64,000 bases of DNA from Protonemura montana (Eukaryota > Arthropoda > Insecta > Plecoptera > Nemouridae): positions 12,327,021 to 12,391,020 of the forward strand of contig OX387602.1 of NCBI GenBank assembly GCA_947568835.1, in the 5' to 3' direction. Made by a program: the position numbers and the translations under genes. Of this stretch, positions 48,301 through 61,225 are shown piece after piece. Numbering within the stretch: the stretch's first letter is position 1; the number at the start of each line of letters is the position of its first letter. The notes beneath the pieces were generated by a model. It did not search any database. It saw only the letters and a list, made by a program, of their open reading frames with translations, and had not been told where the DNA came from.

Positions 48301-51300
48301 TCTCACAATAACATTAAATCAAGCTCCCCGTATCGATATTCCTAAAGAATTCAACATAAAGCCACGGGCCCTCGAACAACTTCAAAATAAGAACAAAATG
48401 CTATTGTCACTCATAATTGCATTGAAAGCAAGATGATTAAGTTAGTTCTCCTCTCGTCTCATTCCCAACATTTGGAAGAGTTCTCACCAACCGTATGGCA
48501 AATCGTTTCGACTTCTTTTTAAAGATGGCGTGTTTTTGTGGCATCACGAAACATGGCGTGACCCTAGCGTAGGTCAATGCAGATCACGGTGTACGGCTAC
48601 ACCCCCAGCGACTCCCAAGCAACCCTTTCTAGGTTCTAGGACAAAACATGAATCTTTGCTCCTTGTGCTGGATCCACAGCGGAAAGGTTAAGCTTAACCA
48701 CCCATACATTTGGGGGGTAGGGGTAAAGTTGTTATTACCACGGTGACAACCACTGAAAATCTGAAAAAAAAAACCGTCTGTGATTGGATGACCATTTAGA
48801 CTCTGAGGTTAAATTGAACACAACTTATCCTGTCATTAGGTCAATCTAAATAATAAAGACAGTTTTTGAGAAAAACTATTTAAGAACTGTTTTTAATGCT
48901 AAGTAAAAGCAACTAATTTTTTCTGACGTTTCGCAACTTACGTCATTTAATGTTCCCATTTGCATTAACACCAATAAACACTACTCAAAAACAATAACTT
49001 AGAATTTCAAAACACAATTAGTTTATAGTTTTTCTCAAAAATAGTGCTAAGGCTAGATAAAGTAGACAAGAGTCTACAAACCATAATCAGACAGACTAAA
49101 TACCTTATTTTTTTAAGCAAAATAAAGATAAGCCTGTAACGATGATAGGATTCGTTAGCTGTAGTATGAAGAAAGGTAGTCAGAAACGCATTAAATACAC
49201 CTTAGCTAACATTTTTCCACACGTGCGTGTGCAGCTTACAGTATTTTGATGTTTTTTGTACCATACCGAGATAGCCTAGAAGCTTATGCGTTATTTTCAT
49301 GAGTACGTCCAAGAAAATGCATAAAACGTACTGTATGCGGCTAATCACTCACATATCTATGATCCGCAATGCAAATTAAACATAACAACGGTCAAGGGGA
49401 AAAAGGCATTGTTGCACTAAGAAAACGTGACAATAGGTAATTTTGCTTACCGAGATTTCTCAACAAATCCGCAATTGCCTTGCCCGTTTGAGTTTGTTCT
49501 AAAATCGGTGAATATTATCAAAAATCAACCTGAATTAGCAGAGTTTAAGTATACCATCACGCCAGTTATTGAAACGCATAGACGTTAATTAGAGCACGGA
49601 TACTATGCGCATAATTAATTGCGTTCTACTTTCGTGTGCGTAACAATTTGAAACAAAACTTTACTGTGAAATGTGATGATAGGCAATTGCCTCATTTGAA
49701 AGCATACAATGAGTATCTTGTGAAAGTTACAGTGCCTGTGACTAGAGAGGCAAGATCAAGATGTATCCATTTCAGACGCAGGGTTTTCCAATACGCTTTC
49801 GCCTCCGGGCACTTCATAAATAAGTCAAATTGGATGAGAGTATATATAGGCTTATTACGTTTTAAAAAGGGGATCATGCGGTGAAATGTGTTTTACTTTT
49901 CTATGGTATTAAACATGAAAAGGAATGGTAACATGAAAAGGTTTTAAAAATAGTCAAACAAAGGAAAATGCCTACATAGTAATTGAAGTTGAGTAACTCT
50001 AATAATTGTCCTGCGGCAGATTGTTTGTATCACGACCGAATGAAAACAAAGACAAGAAAAAGATATTTAAATCAGTCTATTTTTGATCTTGTGAGGAATA
50101 TATTACTGTACACAGCAAAGGAATACATTTACAAGTATTCCTATCGTGGGTACGAACGCAAATGGTAATGTGTAACAATTTTGGAAAAAAAATATGGTCA
50201 AGTTGTACATTTTGTGGTGTGAGGTTTTATAATGTATCTTATATTAGGAGAAATGCCGGTATATACATCCAATTACCGTCAATAATTAGCGTTAATTAAC
50301 GCATACCGTGATTTTAAAAATAGACCAGCCCTAAAACGCCGCATTGCCTCGACACGATGAATATCATTACCTGGATTAAAAAATTGCAACTATGTCCGAA
50401 AGTACTCGTAAATAATGAGATGAGTGACAGGTTTAATATTATTCCGTGTTCATTAATTCTATTAACTTCGTGCTAGACCTCCTGGTAGGTAAAAGGTAGA
50501 GAGAGCTATTAATAATCTAGATAATTTTCATTTACAGGTGGCAAGACAGAAGTGTCGATATCATTATTCATTATTCGTGTGTCGGCTGTGGATGAAAATA
50601 AAGAGGTGAGTTAATACAGAATGTTTGTTTTAGTTAAAAAGACAAAAAATAACACATAATTATATCCTGACGACTTTTTTAAGACCTTAGCCAACGTTTT
50701 ACAGTCATTTTAAGAAAATTTAAACATATTTACTAAAAAAAAATGAATTATATTATCATGGAATGAATAATGTATTATTTTTTTTATTTTTTAAATACTT
50801 TGCTTATGTTTGTTACGACCATTAGACTCCTAAGCCGGACTTTATTTATTGGAATTGCGAAATCAGCTACATGAACCTGATCAATATTTGTTTTCCCGTA
50901 AAATAGAAAACAAATATTTGTCGTTGTGTGAGTATGAGATGTTTACTAGTTAGGTTAAGGACATTGAGAAACGTTTAACATATTATTTAAACGGTTTTGA
51001 ATCGCAAAAAAAAAGTAAGTTAGCGAATTATCCCCGTGGAGGAGCCGGGTTTGCTCTGCGGGATGCATTCGGGGGGAATTTAGAAGTATAATCAAATCGG
51101 AGGTAACTGGGTTGTAATTTTATATCAAACGTTGTGAACACTAGAGAGAGTATCTAAGAAATACTTACATTCGTAAAAATATGAAAGTAGCATTTACTTT
51201 CTGGATGATCTACGCTTGCTCGGCGGCCTGATCGAAAAAATGCCTCGCAAGTAAACTTTGTGGATTTATCTGCGATGTCATATTTAAAGTCTGAAATCTA

Positions 51301-54300
51301 CAGTTTCGTGAGGTTACAGACCACAGAGCCTGGAGGCGTATAGGAGAACATGCCTCCAATTGAATTGGGAAGCTCTGATGTTAGATTCTGATAATAGCCA
51401 AATCCAGTATGTGGCTTATCCCTGATCTCCAACGACATTCTCCTGTTAATGCAGGGATGATGCCACAGAAAAATGTAACGCAGCTGCCGCTTATATCTTT
51501 GCTTTACAAGATGCCTATTCATTTCATTACCTCTGGCTTAAGAATCATAAACAATAAGAGTCACTGCTAATTAGCAGATATTTTATTTTATTTTATTTAT
51601 TAAAAAGTGTGATACCATTAGGAAATAAAAAGTAGCAAGTATCTCGTATTTAGTACTTAAGATAGTACATGAAACTGAACCATACATTGGTGCTATCTTT
51701 ATTGTAATGTTCGGACTCATAACGCCTTACGAGAACCCCAGTCTAGGCCCTTGAGTTAAGGGAACGTTAACACTGCCGTCCATCATAATAGTGACGTGGG
51801 CGGGAGCTTTTATCTTCAATTACCTAAAGTGAATATATTTAGCTGGGTATTATGCCATAAGCGTCAGGTAGATTATCACGCATTAGATAGCCGGAAATTG
51901 ACCCATCTGTATTCATATTTCCAGAAAAGTGTACAAATCTTAAAAATGTCCAACACATAACATTTTGTATCCGTTAAATACGGTGTGAAAACACGTGAAA
52001 ACAACATACGTCTCACGTCTTATCGAAGCATTTACCCTTAAATTTACGCTTACCAACAAGAGTAAAATAATGTATTGCTTTTCTGTTTTGCTTTCAAAAG
52101 AAAAGAAAAAAACTTAGCAAAATTGCGGCGTCGCTTGGTCTCACGACACTTTCATTGGCGAAACATTCGCGGCAATTTGTAACCCGTAGGTGGCATGTCG
52201 TGATCACGCTCGGAGCTACCCGTCCCGGCATGCGAGATATACCCTCATGCAGATTGGGCCGCTGATAACAGCATAGAGGGGTGAAGGGGGGTGGTATTTT
52301 ATCACGATGCGTTGAATTGCGGGACACAACTGCGGGACGCTCAACATCTGTTTTCGCTTTCATATACGACGACAAACATGCCACATGATTCAGTGTTTTG
52401 ATTACTTCCTCTATAAGCAAACATTTTTTTTTGTATAGGATTTTTGTGAAAATGCGTGTCTTGAAAACTGCGTTGAAAAGTTGGTATCAGAAGGTATTTG
52501 ATTCCTTACTCTAGATAGTATTTCGGATTATTTTTTATTGAATTCGATTAAACCGTTCTCTAGTAACTTAAAATTTATTTTTTCTTCTGCCGTCAGCACA
52601 TAGTGTACACTATTGATTTGAACAATATAATAGTAATATATTCATCCAGCCAAAGGGCAATAAACCACAAAATCTCGTGCATGCATTTTTCACTTTTCAA
52701 AGAACTTGACTTGTATTAGCATGTTGCTGCAATTTTATTCAACATTGAAGAAAAACTACGCGAAAATTTGTAAGCGTAAGCAGTTTGTCTGGTTCTTGAC
52801 CCAGCATGTAAACGGTCCTTACAGGGCTTCAACCCAACGGCACAGTTTTTAAAACTGAAAGTCATATGTTTACATATAGTACTATTGAAAGTGGTATTAC
52901 GGTACTTATTAATCCGCTAGTTTTTCTATAATTCTCGTGCCTATAAAAGACTCAAAAATTAATCGTTAATGGGCTGGTAATGACTGGTTAGTTTTTCTCG
53001 GTGCAATTGGTTAACTAAGTATCGAACACAATACTAATTAATACACTTTTTTTTTTTTAATTATTCTACGCAGGTCCAAACTATTCATACCACACGTATG
53101 TTAAGATATAATTTCAATTTGTCCAAGAAATTTTCCATCTGCAGAATCATGGTATCCATGTCCCAGTCCCATGTACCAAAAAAGTTCCACAGCAAATGGT
53201 TCAGAGAACGCCATTAGTGATGATAACATAAGCCTACGACCTTGAGTGCGTATCAGAAGGTTTATCAAGAGTTTGTCCAAGACGTAATGGATTTTGCAGC
53301 AGTCAAATATAATAGTAATTCTAATTAAATCACCACAAAGGCATCATACAAAAAAAAAGAACAAAGCGCATTGTTTATTTCTGACGAGCTACAATTTTTC
53401 CTAGTGCATGTCTAAAAACTGCAAGAACGTGCAACATCGATCGGAACTTAGTAAAACGTCACAGCCTAGACACTAAAGTCTAACATGCATCAAAGAAAAA
53501 TCTTACTATACGCTTTAAAACCCCACACGCGTGGTCGTCGGACACGCCATTTATTTCGATTACAGTTGAATGCCATTATTCTGTAACAATGAAAAGTTAC
53601 GTTGTGTTTTGTCTGAGAAATGATTGTTATACCTATCAATTATGATTATTCACACGAATGCGTTGTCTTGATTGTATGTCAGGGGACCAGCAAAATTTTC
53701 TTGGTATTTTGTGTAATATATGAAGCAAGAGATTTCTAAATTACCGTCCGGTCGACTTTTCATTAAGCCCGGAACATGAAAATTAAAAATTAGGTGCACA
53801 CCCTTCATAAACAGTACTGATATTTCTTACTCGATTTATCAGTATCTACTTAAGTCACGAACAATATTTTATATATCTGTATATTTAAATCGATTTAAAA
53901 ATGACCGTTGCGACTAACGAAACTTGGTTTCTACTAAGCGCAGAACATCTAGTTGTGTTTTTTTAACACAATTAATCCTTCCACGTCCTTGCTAACACAT
54001 AATTGACGAGTGAAGACTAAATAACCGTGTGTTTTTAACATAGAGAACCTAATACCCTCCAGCAAAATGCAAACTATTCACGTTTACCTGTATATTTATA
54101 AGAGGAGGATCCCGTTTCCCTACAGGAGATCTCGCTAGACGTGTTCTTGTACGTCCATTGGAAGGACCAGCGCATCAAGATAACTGACGAATCTCTCGAC
54201 CACGTGGAACTGACATGGGAACAGCGACAGAGTTTCTGGATACCAGACCTTTACATCCGTCAACTTCGTGAGATGAAGGTGTTGTCACTTTTCCAAGAAA

Positions 54301-57300
54301 TGTCTTCAGTGCGGTTATACCGCAACCAGACCATGCGAGTTAGCATTGGGTGAGTAGTGCAAACTTTCCTAGACTTTCCAGGTTACCATGCTTGGAACTC
54401 TTTGTTTAAGTAGTTTTTGAAACACACCGCATGGCACAATCCACATGCAATGAAATGTAAATGTTTCTGTCAGTTGACGTTTAAGAATTCGGTAATACAA
54501 GACCGTAGGTGAGTTAATGTCACATTCGGAATCCGGACGGCTTTTAAATGACTAAATTGTTCGAATTCTTGTCATTTATGGTGACACCCAATGCCTTCTT
54601 CTTCTTTCACTGCTGTTTCGAGGAATACGCTGGTCGCAATTTGATCAGAGGTGCTAATGTCTTAAATCGATTGTATTATTGGAATTCCTAGAAAAAGGCA
54701 TGCTTTCTTAGGTTGCCAAGAGTACCCTTGGTTTATTCCACCCTAGACTTTTCGATTGAGAATAACTAGTAATCTTATGCGCTGACAGGAAAAGGTAAAA
54801 CGGACTATACGTTGGGGTGGGTGGTTAAGTAATTTATAGAACCGTTAACGAACAAGAAGCATCTTCTGATTGACTTTTGCTAAGAAAATATAAAATTAAC
54901 AGGCTGTTAAATTCTGAACGGACCACTGAAAAACCGGCTCTAAGTCTGTTTATCAGTGTTAAGATTACATTTAACACGTTGATTTAGTAAATACTTTTAC
55001 AAAAGTGGTGCGGTCCAGGACTAAAATTTCACACTTTTCTAAAAAAATCTATAACAAACCTATCCATAACGGTATCATATTTAAAAACAGGTAATTAAAT
55101 TAGCGTATAGCAGAATTCAGTTCTTCGGTACGCATTCTACCTGGATTTCCCGGAAAAAACTTATCCCGTCCGTTTGAAATCGTATTGTCATCAACGTACA
55201 AGATCCCATCCATGCTTTATGGAATCAGTAAATATTCCTAACATTGCTCCATTTCGAAAGGATTGATACCAATTCAAACTCATCATTTCGGAAAATGCTT
55301 TATTAATAAGATTCCGCCTTCCGATTCGATGCACTTCGATTGTAGGTGGCCTTTTATCACGAGGAATCACGTACAGTTGAATTCAATTAAAAGGTAATTT
55401 ATTGGAAGCTTTAACTTTTTTTCATGTACACCGTCTGCTAGGAACCCTCTGGCATAATTTATAAAATACACGGCCACTCTTCTTTCAAAGTCATATGCCT
55501 CGTTTGTAGTAATAATCAGCGTCGCCACAAAAGGGTAGGACTTCAGCGGGCAGAATCAACGTCCGAGAGTTGTTAAAATCGAATAAATCACAAAAAGGGC
55601 AACCGTCGTAGGTGCATGGCAAGTGTTTAAAAAATCTACCCCTGACTTAGAGCGACTGAATGCAAAGGCGCAATTTTTTATGTCACGAATATTTTACGAA
55701 TTGCAAGTTTCGTTCCTCGATAGCTCTTAGTTGCCTGTTTCTTATCTTAAATATAGTAGCCTAGATCTTGCCTTACCCACTCGTCATGCATAATATCTAG
55801 GGTAAACTACAAAGCATTGGGGCCTCTCTCTCCCTCTCTCATTTTCTCTCTTCACTTCATAAAACCCTACCTCCAATATGCAAATTGTAAAACATATCAA
55901 ACCATTAGAGAGTAAGGTTACCAGAGGATTATTACCAGTCAATCTCTGTTATTAAAACAATTTTTTTAATAACTTGCACACTCGAAATAATTTTTAAACA
56001 GCAGTGCTAGTGATGAAATCTGACAGACTAAAGTTTAAAGTTAATTATTCCACAACTTTATCGCATTGGACATTGAAAACTAATGAACTGGACATGGCGA
56101 ACGTGAGTTTGATGGATTACACACGTACTACTGTACGTAGGTTTGTATGTACTTAGTTATGGTAGTATACTCAGCACGTGATGCGTGATTGATGCGTGAT
56201 GCATGTACTTTTATTTATATTTGAGATTAAAATCAAGTAACGAGGATAATACATTTATTGCATTTGACACCATACCGCAAAGTGATTGATCTCTTTAGGA
56301 AAAAAAAAGCAGCTCTGTTAGATTTTAGTGTTTTCAAGGTTCAGCTAAATTATTTGATGCAAAAGGTTAAATTGTCGAAGCCAAATAATTGACATACAAA
56401 TAAGTACCATACCATAAACATAAAAAATACTGATGAGTTTATTGATAAAGGTCCATCATTAACAAGAATGTAATGAAATTAGAACCACAAAGTACCTTTC
56501 GAAGTATTTAGAATGTCAACCTGCGCAATGCAGCAGTTATTTTGCAGTCTTTATTTATCAACAAACCTAAACTATAAACAAAAACATTGTCTAGTCAATT
56601 AGGCCCCATAGGTTTAGCGATCTATCAAAAGAAGCAAATGTTATCCACATTTTTTTTCAATAATAACCACAATATCCTTGATGACATTTTACGTAGGGTA
56701 CATTCGTTGTACACATAGGTATTTTAGGGCGTGGCTTATAAATGAAGCCTAATTAATTCACCAATCTATTAGAAACGAAATTTTAATCAATCAGAGATAT
56801 GTGTTGCTAAAATAGCATCAGCTCTATATCGGGAGACCTAGGCGAGATCCTAGCCAGGGTCAGAGTCATAAATAAAATTGAGGAAATTCAGCTTAAGGGT
56901 GTAGAAGCTGGTCTGATACTACGATACATATATATATATATGAAACACAGCATGGGGTCTGAACTCCTCATTTCCGATTTCCGCACAGCTTACAAGAGCA
57001 CAACACATCGATCAAAAAGTTGTCGGAAATTTGCTTAAAGATTACACTATGCCTATTTGTTAGGTGGAGATTGATTTTAATGCAATTTTCCGCGAAGCTT
57101 TGTACAGGCACGTATGTCGTCAAACACACAACGCGTTCAGAATTTTTTGTCAGCGTTTTTCTGTTTTTAGAAACACCATTGATGCTTAACTAACTAAATG
57201 TGATAATTTTCAATGCAGTTTTTCAGCTGTTGTAAAATCCACGCTATCAAAGACTTGTTGAGAGGATTTGTGTGGATTTCAGAGTCGTTACGCTTTTCAA

Positions 57301-60300
57301 AAATAATCCGGAGCTCTTTTCAATCCCATCCTGATCAAACAACATGATTGTTAATAATACGGTTCTAATCAACACAATCCACATACATTTTATTTGAAAA
57401 TCAAAGTGGGAAATGCAGGTTCGTTTTATTTTGACTGACAATTTCGAATTTGTTAAGCCATTGTAACGTAACTGGTCGAAGTTATAAATAAATTTGCAGC
57501 AAAAGCTATTCCGGAATAAAGCCACAATGAAATATTGCAGTTGATAATTCTGTGTCAATGTCGCCATCTTTATCCAAGCTGGAAAATCGATCAAACAAAG
57601 GTAATGTCACTAAAAAACAACTTAATCTCTTTGCAGTGCTACTGTGATAATCAAGTGCGATATGGACTTCGTGCTGTATCCATTGGATGTACAGAAATGC
57701 GCTGTCGACTTCAGCAGTTGTAAGTAGAAAAGTCATTAACAACTTCAGACTAACCTAATTTTAATTGACACGCTGCTGATTTGTTTAACTCAGCGGGGTG
57801 CGTACAGGGTAGGTACAGAAAACAGAATGAGAAATAACTTCTTAATTTGAAATTGAAGTGTGAAATTGGCACACGGAATAGCTATTCTTACGTTTTAATT
57901 TTAGCAATCATGTTTTAATCAATCATTAATCACGGTGGCCTACATTTTCGTAGTAAGTGTCAATTTGTTCGCCTTTAAAATTAAGACTTCATCAAAATTC
58001 TTTATTGTGAATATTTTATCGAGTCTACTTTTAAATGCCATGTCGACGCATTGATTTAGATTGACGAGTCTTTGGTATCTTACTCAATAGAAGTAAAATT
58101 GATCTATGTTAAAAAATATCAACCAACCTTCGCTACTAAAGTCTTCTTTGGAATGTGTAGACAAGTATACCACTGCTGACATGACCTTCAAGTGGCGAGG
58201 AAACCCGCCTCTGAGCTTCCCAAGCGATTTCGGAGGGAACGGGTATCGTCTTCCCAAATACGTTGTCTCGTTCACCACTGACGAGGGACAACAGTTCATC
58301 TACTATGGCGAAGGTAACGATATAATAGGGATATTTACACTAAATCTCACGACACGATCTCAAACACGGGATGTTTCGCCAAAATTGGGTGAAAGCTTTC
58401 ACCCAATTCGGTTTAGAGTAAATCCAACAAAGCTTTTTAGCTGATATACCGAAACCATTTATTTCCGTACACTTTCATGCAATCAATCGATTGAACATAT
58501 TAATAAAGAACAGTTTTCTGATAACTGATCACGTTAACTTACCTGAATGATATTGAACTGAGGTCACGTCAGTAGTCAAGATTTGCTGGATCCTCGTAAA
58601 TGTCACTAGCTATGATTTCACGAAAAACACTCTTGCTATTTGTCTTGTAATATTGTAGATCTACAACTACAAAGTAAACAATTGCAGTACACAGTTACAC
58701 CTTGAGAACTTTAGATTCCATTTTCTGCAGTGATTTAACTTATACACTTATTCACCTGGCTGTCGCGGGCTATAGAAACGGAGGGGTTTAATTTCGAAAG
58801 AGTTGGTTGTATCCAACAGATACAGCCGAAGGTTATGTAGGTACTAGATGGTGTAGTTACTTTGGTTGTAACCGTGGGTTTTAATGGTAACAGCACCGCA
58901 TTGTGGGTAGGCAAAAATATTACATCTCCTTTACCCTCTCCTCCTTCTTCCCCTTCTCTTTTGCCTTTGCGAGTCTTGGAGCCTGTAACCGTCATGGAGA
59001 TTTTAAAATACGCGTTGATTTGAAATGAAGTTGGAAAAATAGTATGCCTACAATTGAAATATTATACAACATAAACTACAGAACTGTCATCGGAGAAACC
59101 CTAAATTACTGAAACACCTGTGACCTGGTAAATGAATTAACAAAACCATTTCACCATTCGTGAGTTGTGATCCCATGGTGAGCAAAGATCTACAAGATTG
59201 CATGCGACTCGATTGGAATACAATATTTTGATATTGTGTAAATGTAACGGAGATCTTCTGATAACCAAATTGACGGCGCCTTTAAGTTCAGAATGGACCA
59301 TTGGCTATCATTAATTTTCATTCAGCCTGAACATTAACAGAATTACCGTCTTCAATCTTGATCAATTAAAATAGGATTAAGCAAATTAGCAAATTGATCA
59401 TCACTTCGTGGACAGACAAGACATGCGCACAACCCCGCCATTATCTCCGAAATCTCAAAAATATATGGCTGGTGGAACCTACACCAACACACTACACTAA
59501 TAACAAGAGCCAAGAAGATTAAACAGTCTTGCAAGTCTCATCGACCCCTCCTAAGCATGAATAATATACCATCTTCCCATTGCTATACCGCATTAAAAAA
59601 TTAAACAGAAAGGTCAAAATAGACCAAATGAAAACGCCCATACGAATTAGAAAAAAAATGGGTTGGAATTGTTAAAGAGATCAATTTAATCGTTGACATT
59701 GATTTCTTGTCGCAGGTAACCACTCAACGGCACGTATGCACATCACAATGAGTCGAGAGATCAGGAGCTACCTCTTGGAGAGCTACCTCCCCAGCTCGTT
59801 GTTCGTCATTATGTCTTGGGGCAGCTTTGTGGTGATCCCAGACATGGTCCCAGGGCGTATGGTACTGCTCGTCACGACCCTGCTCTCACTAGTAACCATG
59901 TTTGACACAGTCCGGTAAATATCAACAATATTATGCGACGAATAATTTGAAATCTAAGTGCTTTCACTAATTGAATGCCTGATTTCCTTGCTGCTTTATT
60001 ATTTACTTTAAATAAAAAATGTGAAAATTGAAGTTGGTAAAAACTCGCAAAAGTAGGGAAAAGAGTAGAGTAAAATTTCTGTCTTTTTTAAACTTAAAAG
60101 AATTAGAAATCATTTTGGAATTGTGGATCAGCCGTAAGGAAGATTGAAGTAACACACATTTTTTGACGTTTTTCAGAAATAACTCTCCGAATGCCCTGGA
60201 ACTAAAATGCATAGAAGTTTGGCTCATCTCCTGCACTTTATTTGTGTTCTTCGCGTTGATAGAATATTTTGTCGTGCTTTTCGGAATTCGATATGACAAA

Positions 60301-61225
60301 CATTGGCGGCATAAAAAGAAAGACTTGGATATTGGTTCGAACGTTCCAAGCAATTCGACATCAGATAACAACCTGAGTGCATCCAATGTGCCAATGATGA
60401 ACAGCCACCCTCCGCGACCGATTCAACATATGTCGCAGCTGCCGCCACTACTTCACCATCGACACCCCACTTCAACGAGCCGAGTCGACAACCTGAGAAT
60501 GTTCGGCACGAGTAAGGTCGGCCCTCAAGGATCGAACGACGAAACCAAGAATGATATTTCGCTAATACCACCAAAACCAAAGCCGAGAACCACTGTGATT
60601 ATTGTAAGTATCATGTGAATTATCAGATAAGCCTATCTTGATAGGAAAGTTACTACAAGAAAAAACAGTTTAATGATGTATTAGTGTTTGGTTGGCAAAT
60701 ATCTTTCATCGAAATTATCCTTGGCCTTCAAGTGTTTTACTATTACCTTAAGCAGGCATCAGAACCAGGAAGGGACAGACATTTTATTCCCAAGAATTTG
60801 ACCGTGCCTAGATGTGATGCTGCCAAGATGAGATAGCCAAGATTCATGTATTTAAATAATTTTAAAGTTGATTATGTATCATTTAGACCCACTTAAGGTG
60901 GATACCTTTTACCAACCACAAGCAGCTGCCTGGTACAAAGATCCGTTTTTGGTTCCTAGCAATGGATAGCCAAGCGTTTATGTCACTTAACTAACCAAAA
61001 TCTAAATTTCAGGATCCTCACAACCCCAGCGAAGGCAGACCTAGAGAACCACCGTCGAAGAGAAAGTTCCGAATGGTCGCAGAATACGTAATTCTATACG
61101 CTGGAAACTCGAGAGGCATGGTGGACCAAGTGTCGTTAGTTGTTTTCCCATGCTGCTTTATTTTATTCACAACGTGCTACTGGATCATTTATGTATCAGA
61201 GTCAAGAGCGAGGGCAAGTGATTGA
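45222..61225 (+). CDS. Cys-loop ligand-gated chloride channel subunit (pHCl-like), eight exons, signal-peptide exon not found
   Basis: The exons are 45222-45301, 50538-50605, 54126-54349, 57637-57719, 58161-58313, 59716-59914, 60177-60603 and 61013-61225; all phases agree and about 481 residues result. An extracellular ligand-binding domain (SLFIIRVSAV strand, WEQRQSFWIPDLYI, Cys-loop C-13-C in CDMDFVLYPLDVQKC, FSSYKYTTADMTFKW) is followed by four membrane spans. M2 begins PGRMVLLVTTLLSL, matching the PAR/PGR signature of anion-selective members. A Pro/His-rich cytosolic loop of about 110 residues leads to M4 (VSLVVFPCCFILF). Candidate N-glycosylation sites are RNQT and GNHST. The VTTLLSLVTMFDTVR segment and overall pattern resemble the insect pHCl-type group, whose members are gated by pH, zinc or unknown ligands. 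GABA-, glutamate- or histamine-gated identity is less likely. Introns reach 5.2 kb. Confidence 0.85.
45302..50537 (+). other. Channel intron 1 (5.2 kb) with a MITE-related segment
   Basis: Largely AT-rich. It holds a relative of the 335-576 MITE at about 48684-48910 and an inverted piece at 49018-49090. No extra exon is recognised. Confidence 0.55.
48684..49090. repeat. MITE-related segment with an inverted second piece
   Basis: 48684-48910 follows the element at 335-576 in the same orientation (TTAAGCTTA, ACCACGGTGACAACC, AAAACCGTCTGTGAT, GAGAAAAACTATTTAA, AATGCTAAGT). 49018-49090 is the reverse complement of the part of that element at about 434-505, including the CTTGTCTACTTTATCTA and TTTTTGAGAAAAACTAT matches. 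This could be a fold-back derivative or two insertions facing each other. Confidence 0.65.
50538..50605 (+). CDS. Channel exon 2 (first beta strand)
   Basis: The acceptor is TTTACAG ending at 50537 and the donor is GAG/GTGAGT. It completes a Gly codon and reads GKTEVSISLFIIRVSAVDEN, the conserved first strand of the Cys-loop extracellular domain. Confidence 0.8.
50606..54125 (+). other. Channel intron 2 (3.5 kb)
   Basis: It contains a third copy (51034-51075) of the 45-bp GC-rich unit found in the Ras-like gene, and a moderately GC-rich part at about 52110-52340 with no convincing frame. No additional exon is seen. Confidence 0.5.
51034..51075 (+). repeat. Dispersed copy of the 45-bp GC-rich unit
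   Basis: CGTGGAGGAGCC then TTTGCTCTGCGGG and GCATTCGGG match the tandem units at 36703-36790 over almost their full length. Confidence 0.7.
54126..54349 (+). CDS. Channel exon 3 (extracellular domain core)
   Basis: The acceptor is TTCCCTACAG ending at 54125 and the donor is GG/GTGAGT. It encodes EISLDVFLYVHWKDQRI, then SFWIPDLYIRQLREMKV and a YRNQTMRVSI strand. WxPDLY is a hallmark of Cys-loop receptors and NQT is a glycosylation sequon. Confidence 0.9.
54350..57636 (+). other. Channel intron 3 (3.3 kb)
   Basis: AT-rich, with a CT-rich tract near 55827-55852, a GATGCGTGAT tandem near 56180-56202 and a short (TA)n run near 56930. No exon is seen. Confidence 0.55.
57637..57719 (+). CDS. Channel exon 4 (Cys-loop)
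   Basis: The acceptor is CTCTTTGCAG ending at 57636 and the donor is GTAAGT at 57720. It reads ATVIIKCDMDFVLYPLDVQK then CAVDFSS. The two Cys are separated by exactly 13 residues with the FxxYPLDxQ core, diagnostic for the superfamily. The overlapping longer frame is a shadow. Confidence 0.93.
58161..58313 (+). CDS. Channel exon 5 (loop F and loop C region)
   Basis: The acceptor is GAATGTGTAG ending at 58160 and the donor is G/GTAACG. It completes a Tyr codon, reads KYTTADMTFKWRGNPPLSF and continues to TTDEGQQFIYYGEG. No Cys pair is present in loop C. Confidence 0.85.
58314..59715 (+). other. Channel intron 5 (1.4 kb)
   Basis: A TC-rich tract near 58925-58965 is the only distinctive sequence. 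No exon is seen. Confidence 0.55.
59716..59914 (+). CDS. Channel exon 6 (M1 and pore-lining M2)
   Basis: The acceptor is CTTGTCGCAG ending at 59715 and the donor is GTAAAT at 59915. It reads NHSTARMHITMSREIRSYLL, M1 (SYLPSSLFVIMSWGSFVVI), then PGRMVLLVTTLLSLVTMFD. The Pro-Gly-Arg at the cytosolic mouth of M2 predicts chloride selectivity. Confidence 0.92.
60177..60603 (+). CDS. Channel exon 7 (M3 and cytosolic loop)
   Basis: The acceptor is CGTTTTTCAG ending at 60176 and the donor is ATT/GTAAGT. It encodes NNSPNALELKCIEVW, M3 (LISCTLFVFFALIEYFVVL), then a low-conservation loop rich in Asn, Ser, Pro and His ending PKPKPRTTVII. Confidence 0.88.
61013..61225 (+). CDS. Channel exon 8 (M4 and C-terminus)
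   Basis: The acceptor is CTAAATTTCAG ending at 61012. It encodes DPHNPSEGRPREPPSKRKF, AEYVILYAGNS, then M4 (VDQVSLVVFPCCFILFTTCY) and a short SESRARASD end before TGA. DxxSLVVFPxxFxxF is typical of M4 in invertebrate anion channels. Confidence 0.9.
   Translation, partial: DPHNPSEGRPREPPSKRKFRMVAEYVILYAGNSRGMVDQVSLVVFPCCFILFTTCYWIIYVSESRARASD

Noticed and set aside
57535-57723. Longer open frame across the Cys-loop exon
   Set aside because: It is a shifted frame; the other frame carries the exact Cys-loop signature and correct phases.
60003-60580. Two minus-strand open frames opposite channel exon 7
   Set aside because: They are antisense shadows of a verified M3-containing exon.
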